A model generated the notes under the pieces. The model saw only the letters and a program-made list of their open reading frames with translations. It ran no database searches and was not told where the DNA came from. Made by a program: the position numbers and the translations under genes. Of a stretch of DNA of 64,000 nt, positions 26,468 through 35,363 are shown in pieces; position 1 is the first letter of the stretch, and each line of letters begins with the position of its first letter. Source of the DNA: an uncultured Eubacteriales bacterium (GTDB lineage: Bacteria > Bacillota > Clostridia > Oscillospirales > Oscillospiraceae); the NCBI GenBank assembly GCA_900545925.1, contig URAZ01000019.1, forward strand, positions 1-64,000, written 5' to 3'.

Positions 26468-26830
26468 ATGGCGAAGCAGGAGGATTCCGGGCATTCGTTT
26501 TTGGCGTATTTCAAGCGAGCAACCAGCCCGTTGGCCGTTTTGCGGATCTTATCCGACAGGCCGATGTATGGGTATGAACTGATTCAGGAATTAAAACAGC
26601 GTTCGGGCGGAAAATACCAGCTTTCCCTGCTGTATCCCGTCCTGTACCGGCTGGAAGAGCAGGGCTATCTCGAAATCAGTTCCAGTGAGATCGTAGACGG
26701 CCGTGCGCGGAATTACTATGCCGTTACACCTGCCGGACGGGACTATCTGCGGCAGACGCTGGCCGAGTATGCCGAGATTTCCGGTGTGTTTCAGCAGCTG
26801 ATGGAGGATTGGGACGGACATGAAGCATAA
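26468..26830 (+). CDS. PadR family transcriptional regulator
   Basis: 120-aa winged-helix regulator. Signature parts are LAVLRILSDRPMYGYELIQE, YQLSLLYPVLYRLEEQGYLE and the wing RARNYYAVTPAGRDYL. GGAAGGAGGGAGG precedes ATG 26468. The following gene begins 11 bp before its stop. It is the second PadR-plus-membrane-protein pair in this window and is clearly distinct in sequence from the one at 13.3 kb. Confidence 0.94.
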   Translation: MAKQEDSGHSFLAYFKRATSPLAVLRILSDRPMYGYELIQELKQRSGGKYQLSLLYPVLYRLEEQGYLEISSSEIVDGRARNYYAVTPAGRDYLRQTLAEYAEISGVFQQLMEDWDGHEA

Positions 26831-27215
26831 TGACGCCGTGATCCGGCAATACTGCCGGGCGGTTGGAAAACGGCTGCCGCTCCCGGCGGCGCAGCGCAGA
26901 CAGCTGCTGACCGGGCTGCGGGAGGAGTTGACCGAATCCGCGCCGGACTGCACCACGCTGGACGCGCTGATTGCCCATGTCGGCACACCGGACGAGGCCG
27001 CGCAGGAACTTTTAAGCGGAATCGCGCCGGAACGCGTGCAGGCCTATCAGAAAAAGCTGCACCGGCGGTATCTTTTGGCCGCTGTGCTGATCGTCGTGAT
27101 CGTCTGCTGTGCAGCGCTGATCTATGCGCAGGTGATGATGGACAGTTCTGTTGCATATGCGGAAGAGCATATTACCATCCTGCCCACAACTGATCTGTCC
27201 GCAGCCGGACAATAG
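26820..27215 (+). CDS. HAAS/DUF1700-like small membrane protein paired with PadR
   Basis: 131 aa. The N-terminal two thirds are a helical HAAS-type domain (YCRAVGKRLPLPAAQRRQLL, then LIAHVGTPDEAAQELL). One membrane segment follows (YLLAAVLIVVIVCCAALIYA), then a short external tail. It overlaps padR by 11 bp, the usual arrangement for DUF1700/permease-prefix partners. Such proteins are thought to sense or transmit envelope state to the PadR regulator; the function here is inference. Confidence 0.75.
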   Translation: MKHNDAVIRQYCRAVGKRLPLPAAQRRQLLTGLREELTESAPDCTTLDALIAHVGTPDEAAQELLSGIAPERVQAYQKKLHRRYLLAAVLIVVIVCCAALIYAQVMMDSSVAYAEEHITILPTTDLSAAGQ

Positions 27216-27331
27216 CACCAGGCGGTCATGCCACAAAACCGGCGCTTGTGTGTATTCTTTTTATCTGCGCCTTTGTGACCCTTCACCCGCAGGCGACAAG
27301 TTCTCGCAATCCCCTTTTCCCTCAATATACG

Positions 27332-27372
27332 AACCCGCGCGCATCCTGACGATGCGCGCGGGTTCCCTTTTT
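27332..27372. terminator. Terminator between the PadR pair and birA
   Basis: AACCCGCGCGCATC (27332-27345) pairs perfectly with GATGCGCGCGGGTT (27351-27364) around CTGAC, with a TTTTT tail at 27368-27372 for the plus strand. Confidence 0.88.
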
Positions 27373-27467
27373 ACCGGAATACGCAGAATTCCAAGTACCT
27401 GCCTATAGGAATTGACAGTTAGAAAGTCAGACCGCTGTGCCCCTGCAGAACAATACGAACAGGTTCC

Positions 27468-28448
27468 TCACACATATCCATACATCCCTCGGACGGAGAC
27501 TTCGCCGGAGGCGATGGCGGCTTTGGTGCCGTCGGGGTAGGTGACGAGGAGGGCGGCTTCGGCGTCGATGCCGTCGGCGTGGGCGTAGGCCACGTCGTCG
27601 CCCCGGACAAGCTTGACATCCTGCCCGATGGTGATGCAGTGCGCAGAAAATTCTTGCAGCCAAGCGTCTTTTTCAGTAAACAGCGCCTGTTCCATCTCAG
27701 AAAGCGACCGGACAAGGGCGGCAGCAAGGCGCGCGCGGTCGGGCCTTTGGCCGGTAAACGCTTCCAGACTGATTGACATGGCGCTGACCTCAGGCGGGAG
27801 TTCGACCTGCTCACAGTTGATGCCGATGCCGACGACGGCGTAATCGACCTCGCGCGATTCGGCCTCGATGCCGATCTCGGTGAGGATGCCGCAGAGTTTT
27901 TTTCCGCCAAGCACAAGGTCGTTCGTCCATTTGATATCGGGATACACACCGCTGACCGCGAACACCGCCCGTGCGGCGGCAACCGCAGCCATGGCCGTGA
28001 GGTGCATGAGCGCCTCCGGCTTTGCGTGCGGGCGCAGGATCACGCTGAAATACAGGCCGCCCGGCGGGGAGACGAAGGTACGGCCCCGGCGGCCCCGTCC
28101 GGCGGTCTGGCAGCCGGTCAGGATGGCCGTGCCGTCCGGCGCTCCCTCGGCGGCGAGGCGCTTGCAGGCGTTGTTCGTAGAATCCACGCTGGGCACGGCA
28201 GTCGTCAGTGCCTGCCACGGGTGTCCAGACAGATGTGCACGCACGAGCGCCGTATCGAGCCGTTCGGGCACGAATGCGAGCGTATAACCGCGCTTCGGCG
28301 CGGCGTCAATTCCATAGCCCTCCTGCCGCAGCTGGTCGATGGTCTTCCAGACGGCGGCCCGGGTCACGCCGAAGGTCTTGCAGATGCCCTCGCCGGAGAC
28401 GGGTTCCCGCGCATTTAACAGCAGGGAGAGAACTTCTTCTTTCAACAT
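27468..28448 (-). CDS. birA: Bifunctional biotin-protein ligase / biotin operon repressor
   Basis: 326-aa enzyme that makes biotinyl-AMP and transfers biotin to carboxylase carrier domains; with bound biotinyl-AMP it also represses transcription. A winged-helix domain fills about residues 1-65 (GICKTFGVTRAAVWKTIDQL). The ligase core has GCQTAGRGRRGRTFVSPPGG and IKWTNDLVLGGKKLCGIL, and a C-terminal SH3-like part follows. Because the HTH is present, this is the group II, DNA-binding form. It is divergent from bioY across a BirA box, which predicts direct control of bioY and possibly of itself. Confidence 0.96.
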   Translation of the reverse strand: MLKEEVLSLLLNAREPVSGEGICKTFGVTRAAVWKTIDQLRQEGYGIDAAPKRGYTLAFVPERLDTALVRAHLSGHPWQALTTAVPSVDSTNNACKRLAAEGAPDGTAILTGCQTAGRGRRGRTFVSPPGGLYFSVILRPHAKPEALMHLTAMAAVAAARAVFAVSGVYPDIKWTNDLVLGGKKLCGILTEIGIEAESREVDYAVVGIGINCEQVELPPEVSAMSISLEAFTGQRPDRARLAAALVRSLSEMEQALFTEKDAWLQEFSAHCITIGQDVKLVRGDDVAYAHADGIDAEAALLVTYPDGTKAAIASGEVSVRGMYGYV

Positions 28449-28461
28449 GATAATTATCCCC

Positions 28462-28490
28462 TTGATTTTTCGTTCAGTTTCGTGTATTGT
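28462..28490 (+). promoter_or_regulatory. bioY promoter
   Basis: TTGATT at 28462-28467, 17-bp spacer, TATTGT at 28485-28490. The -10 overlaps the left half of the BirA box, as expected for repression by exclusion of RNA polymerase. Confidence 0.7.
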
Positions 28491-28517
28491 AAACCTGTTT
28501 CTAAATTTGGTTTACAA
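28487..28517. promoter_or_regulatory. BirA operator (BirA box)
   Basis: Perfect inverted repeat TTGTAAACC (28487-28495) and GGTTTACAA (28509-28517) separated by 13 bp. It matches the TTGTAAAC-N15-GTTTACAA form of BirA boxes and lies between divergent birA and bioY. Confidence 0.93.
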
Positions 28518-28531
28518 AAGGAGAACTTCTT

Positions 28532-29086
28532 ATGCAGCACAGAAAGACATTGATGCTGGTTCTGACGGCACTGTTCGCCGCGCTGACGGCAATCGGCGCA
28601 TTTTTCAAGATTCCCTTCGCGCTGGCGGCGATTTCGCTGCAATTCCTGTTCACGGCCATGGCGGGCATTCTGCTCGGCGCGGGATACGGCGCGCTGTCGC
28701 AGGGCGTGTATGTGCTGATTGGGCTGGTCGGCGTGCCGATTTTCGCGCTGGGCGGCGGATTTTCCTATGTCCTGCAGCCGACGTTCGGCTTTTTGCTGGG
28801 TCTGATCCCGTCGGCGTTTGTGATTGGGAAGCTGGCGAAGCGGCCCCTGACCTTCTGGGGGACGGCGCTTGCCATGCTGGCAGGGCTGGCCGTTCTGTAC
28901 GCAATCGGCGTGCCGTATATGGCGCTGATTGCAAACGCATATCTGGGCAAAGGGCTGACGTTCTGGCAAGTCATCAAAAACGGCATGCTGATCTATCTGC
29001 CGGGCGATCTGCTGAAAATTGCGCTGGGAAGCTTTCTATGCGTCGCCATCACGCGGCGGCTGCCGCAGGTGTTCGCGGCGGCCTGA
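28532..29086 (+). CDS. bioY: Biotin transporter substrate-binding component BioY
   Basis: 184-aa S component of an energy-coupling-factor (ECF) transporter with about six membrane helices. The family signature GAGYGALSQGVYVLIGLVGV and the following GGGFSYVLQPTFGFLLG are present. No EcfA/EcfT genes are adjacent, so it would share a housekeeping ECF module. GGAGAA precedes ATG 28532. Regulated by the BirA box overlapping its promoter. No biotin synthesis genes occur in the window, so this fits scavenging of external biotin. Confidence 0.96.
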   Translation: MQHRKTLMLVLTALFAALTAIGAFFKIPFALAAISLQFLFTAMAGILLGAGYGALSQGVYVLIGLVGVPIFALGGGFSYVLQPTFGFLLGLIPSAFVIGKLAKRPLTFWGTALAMLAGLAVLYAIGVPYMALIANAYLGKGLTFWQVIKNGMLIYLPGDLLKIALGSFLCVAITRRLPQVFAAA

Positions 29087-29219
29087 TCTCCGCTTTTCCT
29101 TTATAGAATCACACTTTTTGCCGCTTGTCAACTGTGTGCGTCATCGGTTACTTGGGCGGTTCTTGCCAAAAGCGCCCAAACAGGCGTATCCCGTTTCGTG
29201 CATTTTTCCGAATTGCGCC

Positions 29220-29248
29220 TTGACAGACACGCGGCAAACCGGTACAAT
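29220..29248 (+). promoter_or_regulatory. rny promoter
   Basis: TTGACA at 29220-29225, 17-bp spacer, TACAAT at 29243-29248. A leader of about 115 nt follows before the start codon. Confidence 0.8.
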
Positions 29249-29367
29249 GTAGGGTAGGATTTGTATGGCTGTAATGGGACTTGGGGAAGCTCATTGCGCT
29301 TTATGATTCAAGTCGCCGGAGTGCCGGCGTACCCAATACTGAAAACAGGAGGTGTGATTCGCAGTTT

Positions 29368-30921
29368 ATGGAATTTAATACGCTATGCCTCATCATTAGC
29401 ATCGCGGCAATCGTGCTCTGCGCGGTTTTCTTCGCGGCCGGCGTTCTGTACCGCAAAAAGGTTGCGGAAAAGCAGATCGGTTCCGCCGAAGAGGAAGCCC
29501 GGCGCATCATCAACGAAGCCATCAAGGGCGGAGAAAGCAAAAAGCGCGAAATGCTGCTCGAGGCTAAGGAAGAGATCCATAAATCACGCAGCGAATATGA
29601 GCAGGAGGTCAAGGAGCGCCGCGCGGAAGTCTCCAAGCAGGAGCGCCGTCTGCAGCAGAAGGAAGAAGCCCTTGACAAGAAGATCAATCTTCACGAGAAG
29701 AAAGAGGACGAGTTGGCCAAGAAGATCGCGGCCATCGACAAGAAGCAGGAAGAGGTCGATTCTCTCAAGCGCAGCCAGATGGAGGTTCTGGAAAAGATCT
29801 CCGGCCTGACGCAGGACGAAGCCAAGGCCTATATCCTCAAGGACGTCGAAGACGACGTGCGCCACGAAACTGCGATGAAGATCAAGGAAATCGAAGCGCA
29901 GATGAAGGAAGAGGCCGACCAGACCGCCCGCGAGATCATCGCCACCGCCATCCAGCGCTGCGCGGCAGACCATGCCGCCGAAACGACCGTCTCCGTCGTC
30001 CCGCTGCCCAACGATGAAATGAAGGGCCGCATCATCGGCCGCGAGGGCCGCAACATCCGCACCCTTGAAACCATCACCGGCGTTGACCTCATCATCGACG
30101 ACACCCCGGAGGCCATCACAGTTTCCTCGTTCGATCCCGTCCGCCGTGAGGTCGCACGGCTTGCGCTCGAAAAGCTGATTGCCGACGGCCGCATCCATCC
30201 GACCCGCATTGAAGACATGGTTGAAAAGGCTCGCCGCGAGGTTGACCACACCATCAAGGTTGAAGGCGAACGCGCGACGTTTGAAACCGGTGTCCACAAT
30301 CTGCATCCCGAACTCATTAAGCTTCTGGGCCGCCAGAAATACCGCACGTCCTATGGCCAGAACGTGCTGAATCACTCCATTGAGGTTGCGCATATTGCGG
30401 GTCTGATGGCGTCCGAACTTGGCGTCGATGTGACGCTGGCAAAGCGTGCCGGTCTGCTGCACGACCTCGGCAAGTCCGTTGACCACGAGATGGAAGGCAG
30501 CCACGTCCAGTTGGGCGTCGAACTCGCCAGAAAGTACAAGGAGAACCCCGTCGTCATCAACGCCATCGAGGCGCACCATGGCGATGTTGAGCCGCAGACC
30601 GTTATTGCCTGCCTCGTACAGGCCGCCGACGCAATCTCCGCTGCACGCCCCGGTGCACGCCGTGAGAACGTCGAGAACTATATCCGCAGGCTCGAAAAGC
30701 TGGAAGAACTGACGAACTCCTTCCCCGGCGTCGAAAAGGCCTACGCCATTCAGGCCGGCCGCGAGGTCCGCGTAATGGTCAAGCCCGAAGAGGTTACAGA
30801 GGACAATATGATCCTTTTGGCCCACGATCTTGCCAAGAAGATCGAGTCCGAACTCGAGTACCCCGGCCAGATCAAGGTCAACGTCATCCGCGAAACGAAA
30901 GCAGTCGAATACGCGAAATAA
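29368..30921 (+). CDS. rny: Ribonuclease Y
   Basis: 517-aa membrane-anchored endoribonuclease that starts mRNA decay. An N-terminal helix (LCLIISIAAIVLCAVFFAAG) is followed by a long coiled coil of alternating Glu/Lys/Arg. A KH domain (GRIIGREGRNIRTLETITGV) and an HD domain with metal ligands (VLNHSIEVAHIAGL, AGLLHDLGKSVDHE) complete it. ATG 29368 gives the usual family length; the AGGAGG at 29347-29352 is 15 nt away, rather far. The longer open frame from 29281 lies in the leader. Single gene ended by the terminator at 30928. Confidence 0.97.
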   Translation: MEFNTLCLIISIAAIVLCAVFFAAGVLYRKKVAEKQIGSAEEEARRIINEAIKGGESKKREMLLEAKEEIHKSRSEYEQEVKERRAEVSKQERRLQQKEEALDKKINLHEKKEDELAKKIAAIDKKQEEVDSLKRSQMEVLEKISGLTQDEAKAYILKDVEDDVRHETAMKIKEIEAQMKEEADQTAREIIATAIQRCAADHAAETTVSVVPLPNDEMKGRIIGREGRNIRTLETITGVDLIIDDTPEAITVSSFDPVRREVARLALEKLIADGRIHPTRIEDMVEKARREVDHTIKVEGERATFETGVHNLHPELIKLLGRQKYRTSYGQNVLNHSIEVAHIAGLMASELGVDVTLAKRAGLLHDLGKSVDHEMEGSHVQLGVELARKYKENPVVINAIEAHHGDVEPQTVIACLVQAADAISAARPGARRENVENYIRRLEKLEELTNSFPGVEKAYAIQAGREVRVMVKPEEVTEDNMILLAHDLAKKIESELEYPGQIKVNVIRETKAVEYAK

Positions 30922-30927
30922 AACCAA

Positions 30928-30962
30928 CGGCGCCCGGGCAGATGCCCGGGCGCCGATTTTTT
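30928..30962. terminator. rny terminator
   Basis: CGGCGCCCGGGC (30928-30939) pairs perfectly with GCCCGGGCGCCG (30944-30955), followed by ATTTTTT. It also separates rny from the convergent flavoenzyme. Confidence 0.93.
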
Positions 30963-30971
30963 CTGCAAGCT

Positions 30972-33032
30972 TCAGATTTTCATGGCTGCTTCGTAGGCAC
31001 GCCAGACGACGGAACGGAGATTTCCGACGCGCAGGCAGTCGCCGACGAGCTGGACGTTTTTATGGCCCTTCTCCTCGACGAGCGGCGTGGAGATATAGCC
31101 GGCGGAGGAAATAACCGTGTCGCACGGGATCTCGACGGCGGAGCCGTCCTTCGCCGCGCAGACGATGGAGCCGTCTTTGACCTCGCGGAGCGTCGTTTCC
31201 AGATAGACAGGAACCTGCTTCCACGCAAACCACTCACGCAGATACGAACTGTTTGCAAGACAGACGCCCTTCTGGGACACCAGATCGTCCTTCATTTCGA
31301 CAATCGTAACGTCCTTGCCCTGCAATGCGAGTTCATATGCTATCTCGCAGCCGGTCAGACCGCCGCCCACGACGGCGATTTTTTCACCCACTGGCGCGCC
31401 GAGCAGATACTCGCAGGCTTCGAGCATCTTCTCATGGCCGGGAACCTTTTTAAGCACGCGCGGGGTCGAGCCGGTGGCGATGATCACGGGATCGGAGCCA
31501 AAGGATTCGATCTCCTTGACCTCCGTATTCAGCCGGACCTCAACGCCAAGCTTTTCCATCTCGCGGCGGTACCATGTCAGAAGGTCACGGAGCTTGCCCT
31601 TATAGCTTTCGGACGAGGCCGCAATGAACGTGCCGCCAAGCACACCGGACTTTTCATAGATAATCGGCTTATGGCCGCGCAGCGTCAGCACGCGGGCAGC
31701 CTCCATGCCGCCGATGCCGCCGCCGACGATATGAACAGTCTTCGGCGCATCCGTCTTTTTGATATAGTGCTTGTCCCACTGCATCATCTCCGCGTTGACC
31801 GCGCAGCGCGCCAGATGCAGAGAGTCGCTCAAATCCTGATCGTTCGGCACGCCCTTATAGTGGCACATGTTGAAGCAGCCATTGTGGCAGAGAATGCACG
31901 GGCGGATATCGGCCTCGCGGTCTTCGAGCACCTTGGTAAACCATTCCGGGTCAGCCAGGAAGTTGCGAGCAAAGCCCGCGCCGTCAAGTTTTCCTGCAGC
32001 GACGGCCTCGGCTGCGGCATCCAGCGTCATGCGCCCCGCGCAGACGACGGGGATATCGACGAAGTTTTTGATATGCTCGACCTCGGCCAGATTGCAGTTT
32101 TCAGGCATATACACCGGCGGATGCGCCCAGTACCACGCGTCATAGGTTCCGTTGTCGCAGTTGAGCATGTCATAGCCTGCGTCCTGCAGGAATTTCGCGG
32201 CAATCTCGGACTCGGCCATGTCGCGGCCTGCTTCGACGTAGTCCTCGCCGGGCAGCGCGCCCTGCCGGAAGCCCTTGGTCTTCGAGACGACGGAATAGCG
32301 CAGCGACACCGGGAAATCCGGGCCGCAGGCGGCCTTGATGGCCTTGACGATCTCAGCGGCGAAGCGGTAGCGGTTTTCCAGACTGCCGCCGTACTCATCC
32401 GTGCGCTTGTTGACGTAATGGAGCGTAAACTGGTCGAGCAGATAGCCCTCGTGCACAGCATGAACCTCCACGCCGTCAACGCCCGCGTCCTTGAGCAGTT
32501 TGGAGCTCTTGGCGAACGAGTCAATGAACTCCTGAATTTCCTCCTTCGTCATCTCGCGTGACGGCAGCTTGTCCGACCACCGGTTGGGTGACGGACTGGC
32601 CGTGGCCGTGATCTTGTCGAGATCCATGACCGGCTTCGACAGCACACGCAGCACGGGATTGTTATAAAGCTTTTCCATCATCTCGGACACGGTAAAGCTG
32701 CGGCCGAAGCCCGCCGTCAGCTGCACGAACAACTTCGCGCCCGTCTTGTGGAATTCCGGCATCCACTTTGCCAGATCTTCGTACATTTTCTTGTTCTTGT
32801 GCAGCCACTGGCCGTACATTGGGTTATACACCGGCTGACAACCGGGCAGGACAAGACCGGCGTTGTTTTTCGCAACCTCCAGAATGAAGCGCGCGCCGTC
32901 CTTGTCAAAATGGTTCCATTCCATCCAGCCGAACAGGTCTGTGCCGCCCATGCTGGTGAGCACGATGCGGTTCTTGATCTCGACCTTGCCGATCTTCCAC
33001 GGCGTCAGCAAAGGCTTATAGCGTTCCTTCAA
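30972..33032 (-). CDS. Enoate reductase/2,4-dienoyl-CoA reductase-type FMN/FAD/Fe-S oxidoreductase
   Basis: 686-aa multidomain flavoprotein. The N-terminal Old Yellow Enzyme barrel has KNRIVLTSMGG, the active-site stretch DGVEVHAVHEGYLLDQF and GGSLENRYRFAAEI. A Cys cluster follows (CILCHNGCFNMC plus a later Cys) expected to hold a 4Fe-4S centre. The C-terminus is an FAD/NAD(P)-binding disulfide-reductase-like part (IVGGGIGGMEAARVL, VVGGGLTGCEIAYELA). This layout is shared by FadH, 2-enoate reductases and bile-acid BaiCD/BaiH-type enzymes, which reduce C=C bonds conjugated to a carbonyl. The start codon is TTG, with GGGGAG about 7 bp upstream. No bai or other pathway genes are adjacent, so the substrate is open. 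Confidence 0.9.
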   Translation of the reverse strand: MKERYKPLLTPWKIGKVEIKNRIVLTSMGGTDLFGWMEWNHFDKDGARFILEVAKNNAGLVLPGCQPVYNPMYGQWLHKNKKMYEDLAKWMPEFHKTGAKLFVQLTAGFGRSFTVSEMMEKLYNNPVLRVLSKPVMDLDKITATASPSPNRWSDKLPSREMTKEEIQEFIDSFAKSSKLLKDAGVDGVEVHAVHEGYLLDQFTLHYVNKRTDEYGGSLENRYRFAAEIVKAIKAACGPDFPVSLRYSVVSKTKGFRQGALPGEDYVEAGRDMAESEIAAKFLQDAGYDMLNCDNGTYDAWYWAHPPVYMPENCNLAEVEHIKNFVDIPVVCAGRMTLDAAAEAVAAGKLDGAGFARNFLADPEWFTKVLEDREADIRPCILCHNGCFNMCHYKGVPNDQDLSDSLHLARCAVNAEMMQWDKHYIKKTDAPKTVHIVGGGIGGMEAARVLTLRGHKPIIYEKSGVLGGTFIAASSESYKGKLRDLLTWYRREMEKLGVEVRLNTEVKEIESFGSDPVIIATGSTPRVLKKVPGHEKMLEACEYLLGAPVGEKIAVVGGGLTGCEIAYELALQGKDVTIVEMKDDLVSQKGVCLANSSYLREWFAWKQVPVYLETTLREVKDGSIVCAAKDGSAVEIPCDTVISSAGYISTPLVEEKGHKNVQLVGDCLRVGNLRSVVWRAYEAAMKI

Positions 33033-33161
33033 AACGATTCTCCCCTTTTTGTTTGTGATGCGCGGACGCTTCCGCGTACCTGCTTACTTTCAGTTTAAAC
33101 GAAAGCGCGCCAAATGTCACGGTTTATTTTCACAAATCTGCCCAAAAGCGCTGCAAATCCC

Positions 33162-33190
33162 TTGACAGTGTGTAGTCCTGTCTTTATGAT
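33162..33190 (+). promoter_or_regulatory. tcdA promoter
   Basis: TTGACA at 33162-33167, 17-bp spacer, TATGAT at 33185-33190, 34 bp before the start codon. Confidence 0.8.
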
Positions 33191-33224
33191 AAGCCTATAA
33201 CTTCTATATGTAATCGAGGGACTT

Positions 33225-33980
33225 ATGCTCAATCAATTTTCGAGAACGCAGCTTCTGCTCGGCGCGGAGGCCATGGAAAAGCTGAAGGGTGCGCATGTGG
33301 CCGTGTTCGGCATCGGCGGCGTGGGCGGCTATGTCTGTGAAGCGCTTGTGCGCAGCGGTGTCGGCGCGTTTGATCTTGTCGATGACGACAAGGTCTGCCT
33401 GACGAACCTCAACCGGCAGATCATTGCCACACGCAAGACCGTCGGCAAATACAAGGTTGAGGTCATGCGCGACCGCATTCTGGAGATCAACCCGGACTGC
33501 GATGTGCGCGTGCACCAGTGCTTCTATTTGCCGGAGACGGCGGATCAGTTTGATTTTTCGACGTACGACTATGTGGTCGATGCCGTCGATACCGTAACAG
33601 CCAAGGTCACGCTGGTTCTGGAGGCGCAGAAGGCGGGCGTCCCCATCATCAGCTGCATGGGCGCGGGCAACAAACTCGACCCGACCCGCTTTCGCGTAGC
33701 CGATATCTACAAGACCAGCGGCTGCCCGCTGGCGCGCGTGATGCGCACGGCGCTCAGAAAGCGCGGCGTGAAGCATCTGAAGGTCGTCTATTCTGACGAA
33801 ATTCCGACCAGGCCCATTGAAGACATGTCCATCAGCTGCCGCAGCCACTGCATCTGCCCGCCGGGCGCCAAGCACAAGTGTACCGAACGCCGCGATATCC
33901 CAGGCAGCACGGCTTTCGTACCGTCTGTGGCAGGGCTGATCATTGCGGGTGAGGTCGTAAAGGATCTCGCAAAACGCTGA
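33225..33980 (+). CDS. tcdA: tRNA threonylcarbamoyladenosine dehydratase (TcdA/CsdL, ThiF-MoeB fold)
   Basis: 251-aa E1-like enzyme that uses ATP to dehydrate t6A at tRNA position 37 to the cyclic form ct6A. The nucleotide loop FGIGGVGGYVCEALVRSG, the acidic residues VDDDKVCLTNLNRQI and the C-terminal GSTAFVPSVAGLIIAGEVV are typical of the YgdL branch. The cysteine-rich SCRSHCICPPGAKHKC region is unusual and may bind metal. It stands 13 bp before a phosphodiesterase gene in the same operon. MoeB- or ThiF-type adenylation of a carrier protein is less likely, as no carrier gene is near. Confidence 0.9.
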   Translation: MLNQFSRTQLLLGAEAMEKLKGAHVAVFGIGGVGGYVCEALVRSGVGAFDLVDDDKVCLTNLNRQIIATRKTVGKYKVEVMRDRILEINPDCDVRVHQCFYLPETADQFDFSTYDYVVDAVDTVTAKVTLVLEAQKAGVPIISCMGAGNKLDPTRFRVADIYKTSGCPLARVMRTALRKRGVKHLKVVYSDEIPTRPIEDMSISCRSHCICPPGAKHKCTERRDIPGSTAFVPSVAGLIIAGEVVKDLAKR

Positions 33981-33993
33981 GGAGGGACTGTTT

Positions 33994-34539
33994 ATGAAAC
34001 TCATGATTGCATCGGATATCCACGGCGCGGCAGGCTATTGCCGTGACCTGCTTTCCGCGTTTGACCGGGAAGGAGCAGCCCGACTCCTGCTTCTGGGTGA
34101 CATTCTCTACCACGGCCCGCGCAACGATCTGCCGGACGAATATGCCCCCAAACAGGTGCTGGCCATGCTCAACGAACGGCGAGACCGGCTCTTCTGCGTC
34201 CGCGGCAACTGCGACACGGAGGTTGACCAGATGGTGCTGAACTTCCCGATTCTGGCCGATTACAGCATCTTCCCGGTTGGAAACCGGCTGATCTACGCCA
34301 CGCACGGCCACGTCTACAACACCGCGCACCTGCCGCCGCTCTGCCCCGGCGATATTCTCCTGCACGGCCATACACATGTACCCGCGTGGGAGCCGTTCGG
34401 CGAGGAAAACCTCTATTTGAACCCCGGCTCTGTCTCCATTCCGAAAAACGGCTCCGCACGCGGCTATCTGACGCTGGAAGACGGCGTTTTTCAGTGGAAA
34501 ACGCTTTCCGGCGACGTATACCATACGCTCACGCTGTAA
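33994..34539 (+). CDS. YfcE-type metallophosphoesterase
   Basis: 181-aa calcineurin-like phosphodiesterase. All metal-ligand motifs are visible in order: SDIHG, LLGDILYHGPRN, RGNCD, THGH and HGHTHVP. E. coli YfcE and Methanocaldococcus MJ0936 hydrolyse generic phosphodiesters; the cellular substrate is unknown. GGAGGG precedes ATG 33994, 13 bp after tcdA, so the genes share the promoter at 33162 and the terminator at 34562. Confidence 0.92.
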   Translation: MKLMIASDIHGAAGYCRDLLSAFDREGAARLLLLGDILYHGPRNDLPDEYAPKQVLAMLNERRDRLFCVRGNCDTEVDQMVLNFPILADYSIFPVGNRLIYATHGHVYNTAHLPPLCPGDILLHGHTHVPAWEPFGEENLYLNPGSVSIPKNGSARGYLTLEDGVFQWKTLSGDVYHTLTL

Positions 34540-34561
34540 TATGGTGCTTATACACAGCAAA

Positions 34562-34601
34562 AACAGGCTTCCCATCGAACCCGTTCGATGGGAAGCCTGT
34601 T
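34562..34601. terminator. 18-bp perfect stem terminator between convergent genes
   Basis: AACAGGCTTCCCATCGAA (34562-34579) pairs perfectly with 34584-34601 around a 4-nt loop. It is flanked by A-rich sequence on the left and TGTCTGTTTG on the right, so it can act in both directions. Confidence 0.92.
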
Positions 34602-34615
34602 GTCTGTTTGCCGGT

Positions 34616-35323
34616 TCATTCGCCCTTGACTTTGTAGCCGCAGATGCGGATAGCAGCCTTCGCAAGTTCTGCCGTCGGGTCAACGAATGGCCCGGGCTGC
34701 GGCAAAGTATCGGCGATAATAGGCAATTCCGTGCAGCCGAGGATAAAATAGTCCGCGCCGCGCGCGCGAAGTCCGTCCAGAAGCGCCTGCCATGCACCCT
34801 GCTCCGGTTCAAGCGGCTTGGATGCCTTCACAACATCGTAGATCAGGTGCATCAGCACATCCTGCTCGCCTTCGTCCGGCACAAGACAGTGCACGCCCTG
34901 TGCATTCAGCGCCTTTTCATAAAGGCCGGTTGCAAGCGTGCCCTTCGTTGCGAGGATTGCAGCGGTCTGGCCGGGAAAATCCTTTGCGCATGTCTTCGCC
35001 GTAGCCTCGAGCATACTGAGAAACGGCAGGCTTGTCATGGCCTGCAGGCGGGGAAGGAAATAATGCGCGGTGTTGCACGGCATGATAACGCAGTCCGCGC
35101 CGCAGCGCTCCAACGAGCGCAGAGCCGAGGCCATTTCCGGCACAGGATCCGGCCCGCCGGACAAAATTGCTGCCGTGCGGTCTGGAATGCGAGCGTTGGA
35201 ATCGATATAGACGCGGATGTGCTCGTTGTCGCAGGCTGCATCTGTCAGAAGCGTGATCTTGCGGAACAAATCCGCCGTTGCAAGCGGTCCCATGCCGCCT
35301 AAAATGCCGATGGTCTTACCCAT
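34616..35323 (-). CDS. Aspartate/glutamate racemase family protein
   Basis: 235-aa PLP-independent racemase. The N-terminal GILGGMGPLATADLF and two catalytic cysteines (MPCNTAHY and LGCTELP) are intact. The family interconverts L- and D-aspartate (RacD) or D/L-glutamate. The second motif and length fit the aspartate racemase group better than MurI. GGAGGA precedes ATG 35323. D-amino-acid supply for the wall or spent-medium metabolism is possible; substrate not proven. Confidence 0.9.
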   Translation of the reverse strand: MGKTIGILGGMGPLATADLFRKITLLTDAACDNEHIRVYIDSNARIPDRTAAILSGGPDPVPEMASALRSLERCGADCVIMPCNTAHYFLPRLQAMTSLPFLSMLEATAKTCAKDFPGQTAAILATKGTLATGLYEKALNAQGVHCLVPDEGEQDVLMHLIYDVVKASKPLEPEQGAWQALLDGLRARGADYFILGCTELPIIADTLPQPGPFVDPTAELAKAAIRICGYKVKGE

Positions 35324-35363
35324 GGCGATTCCTCCTTGATGGGAAATATCTGATATAGAAAGA

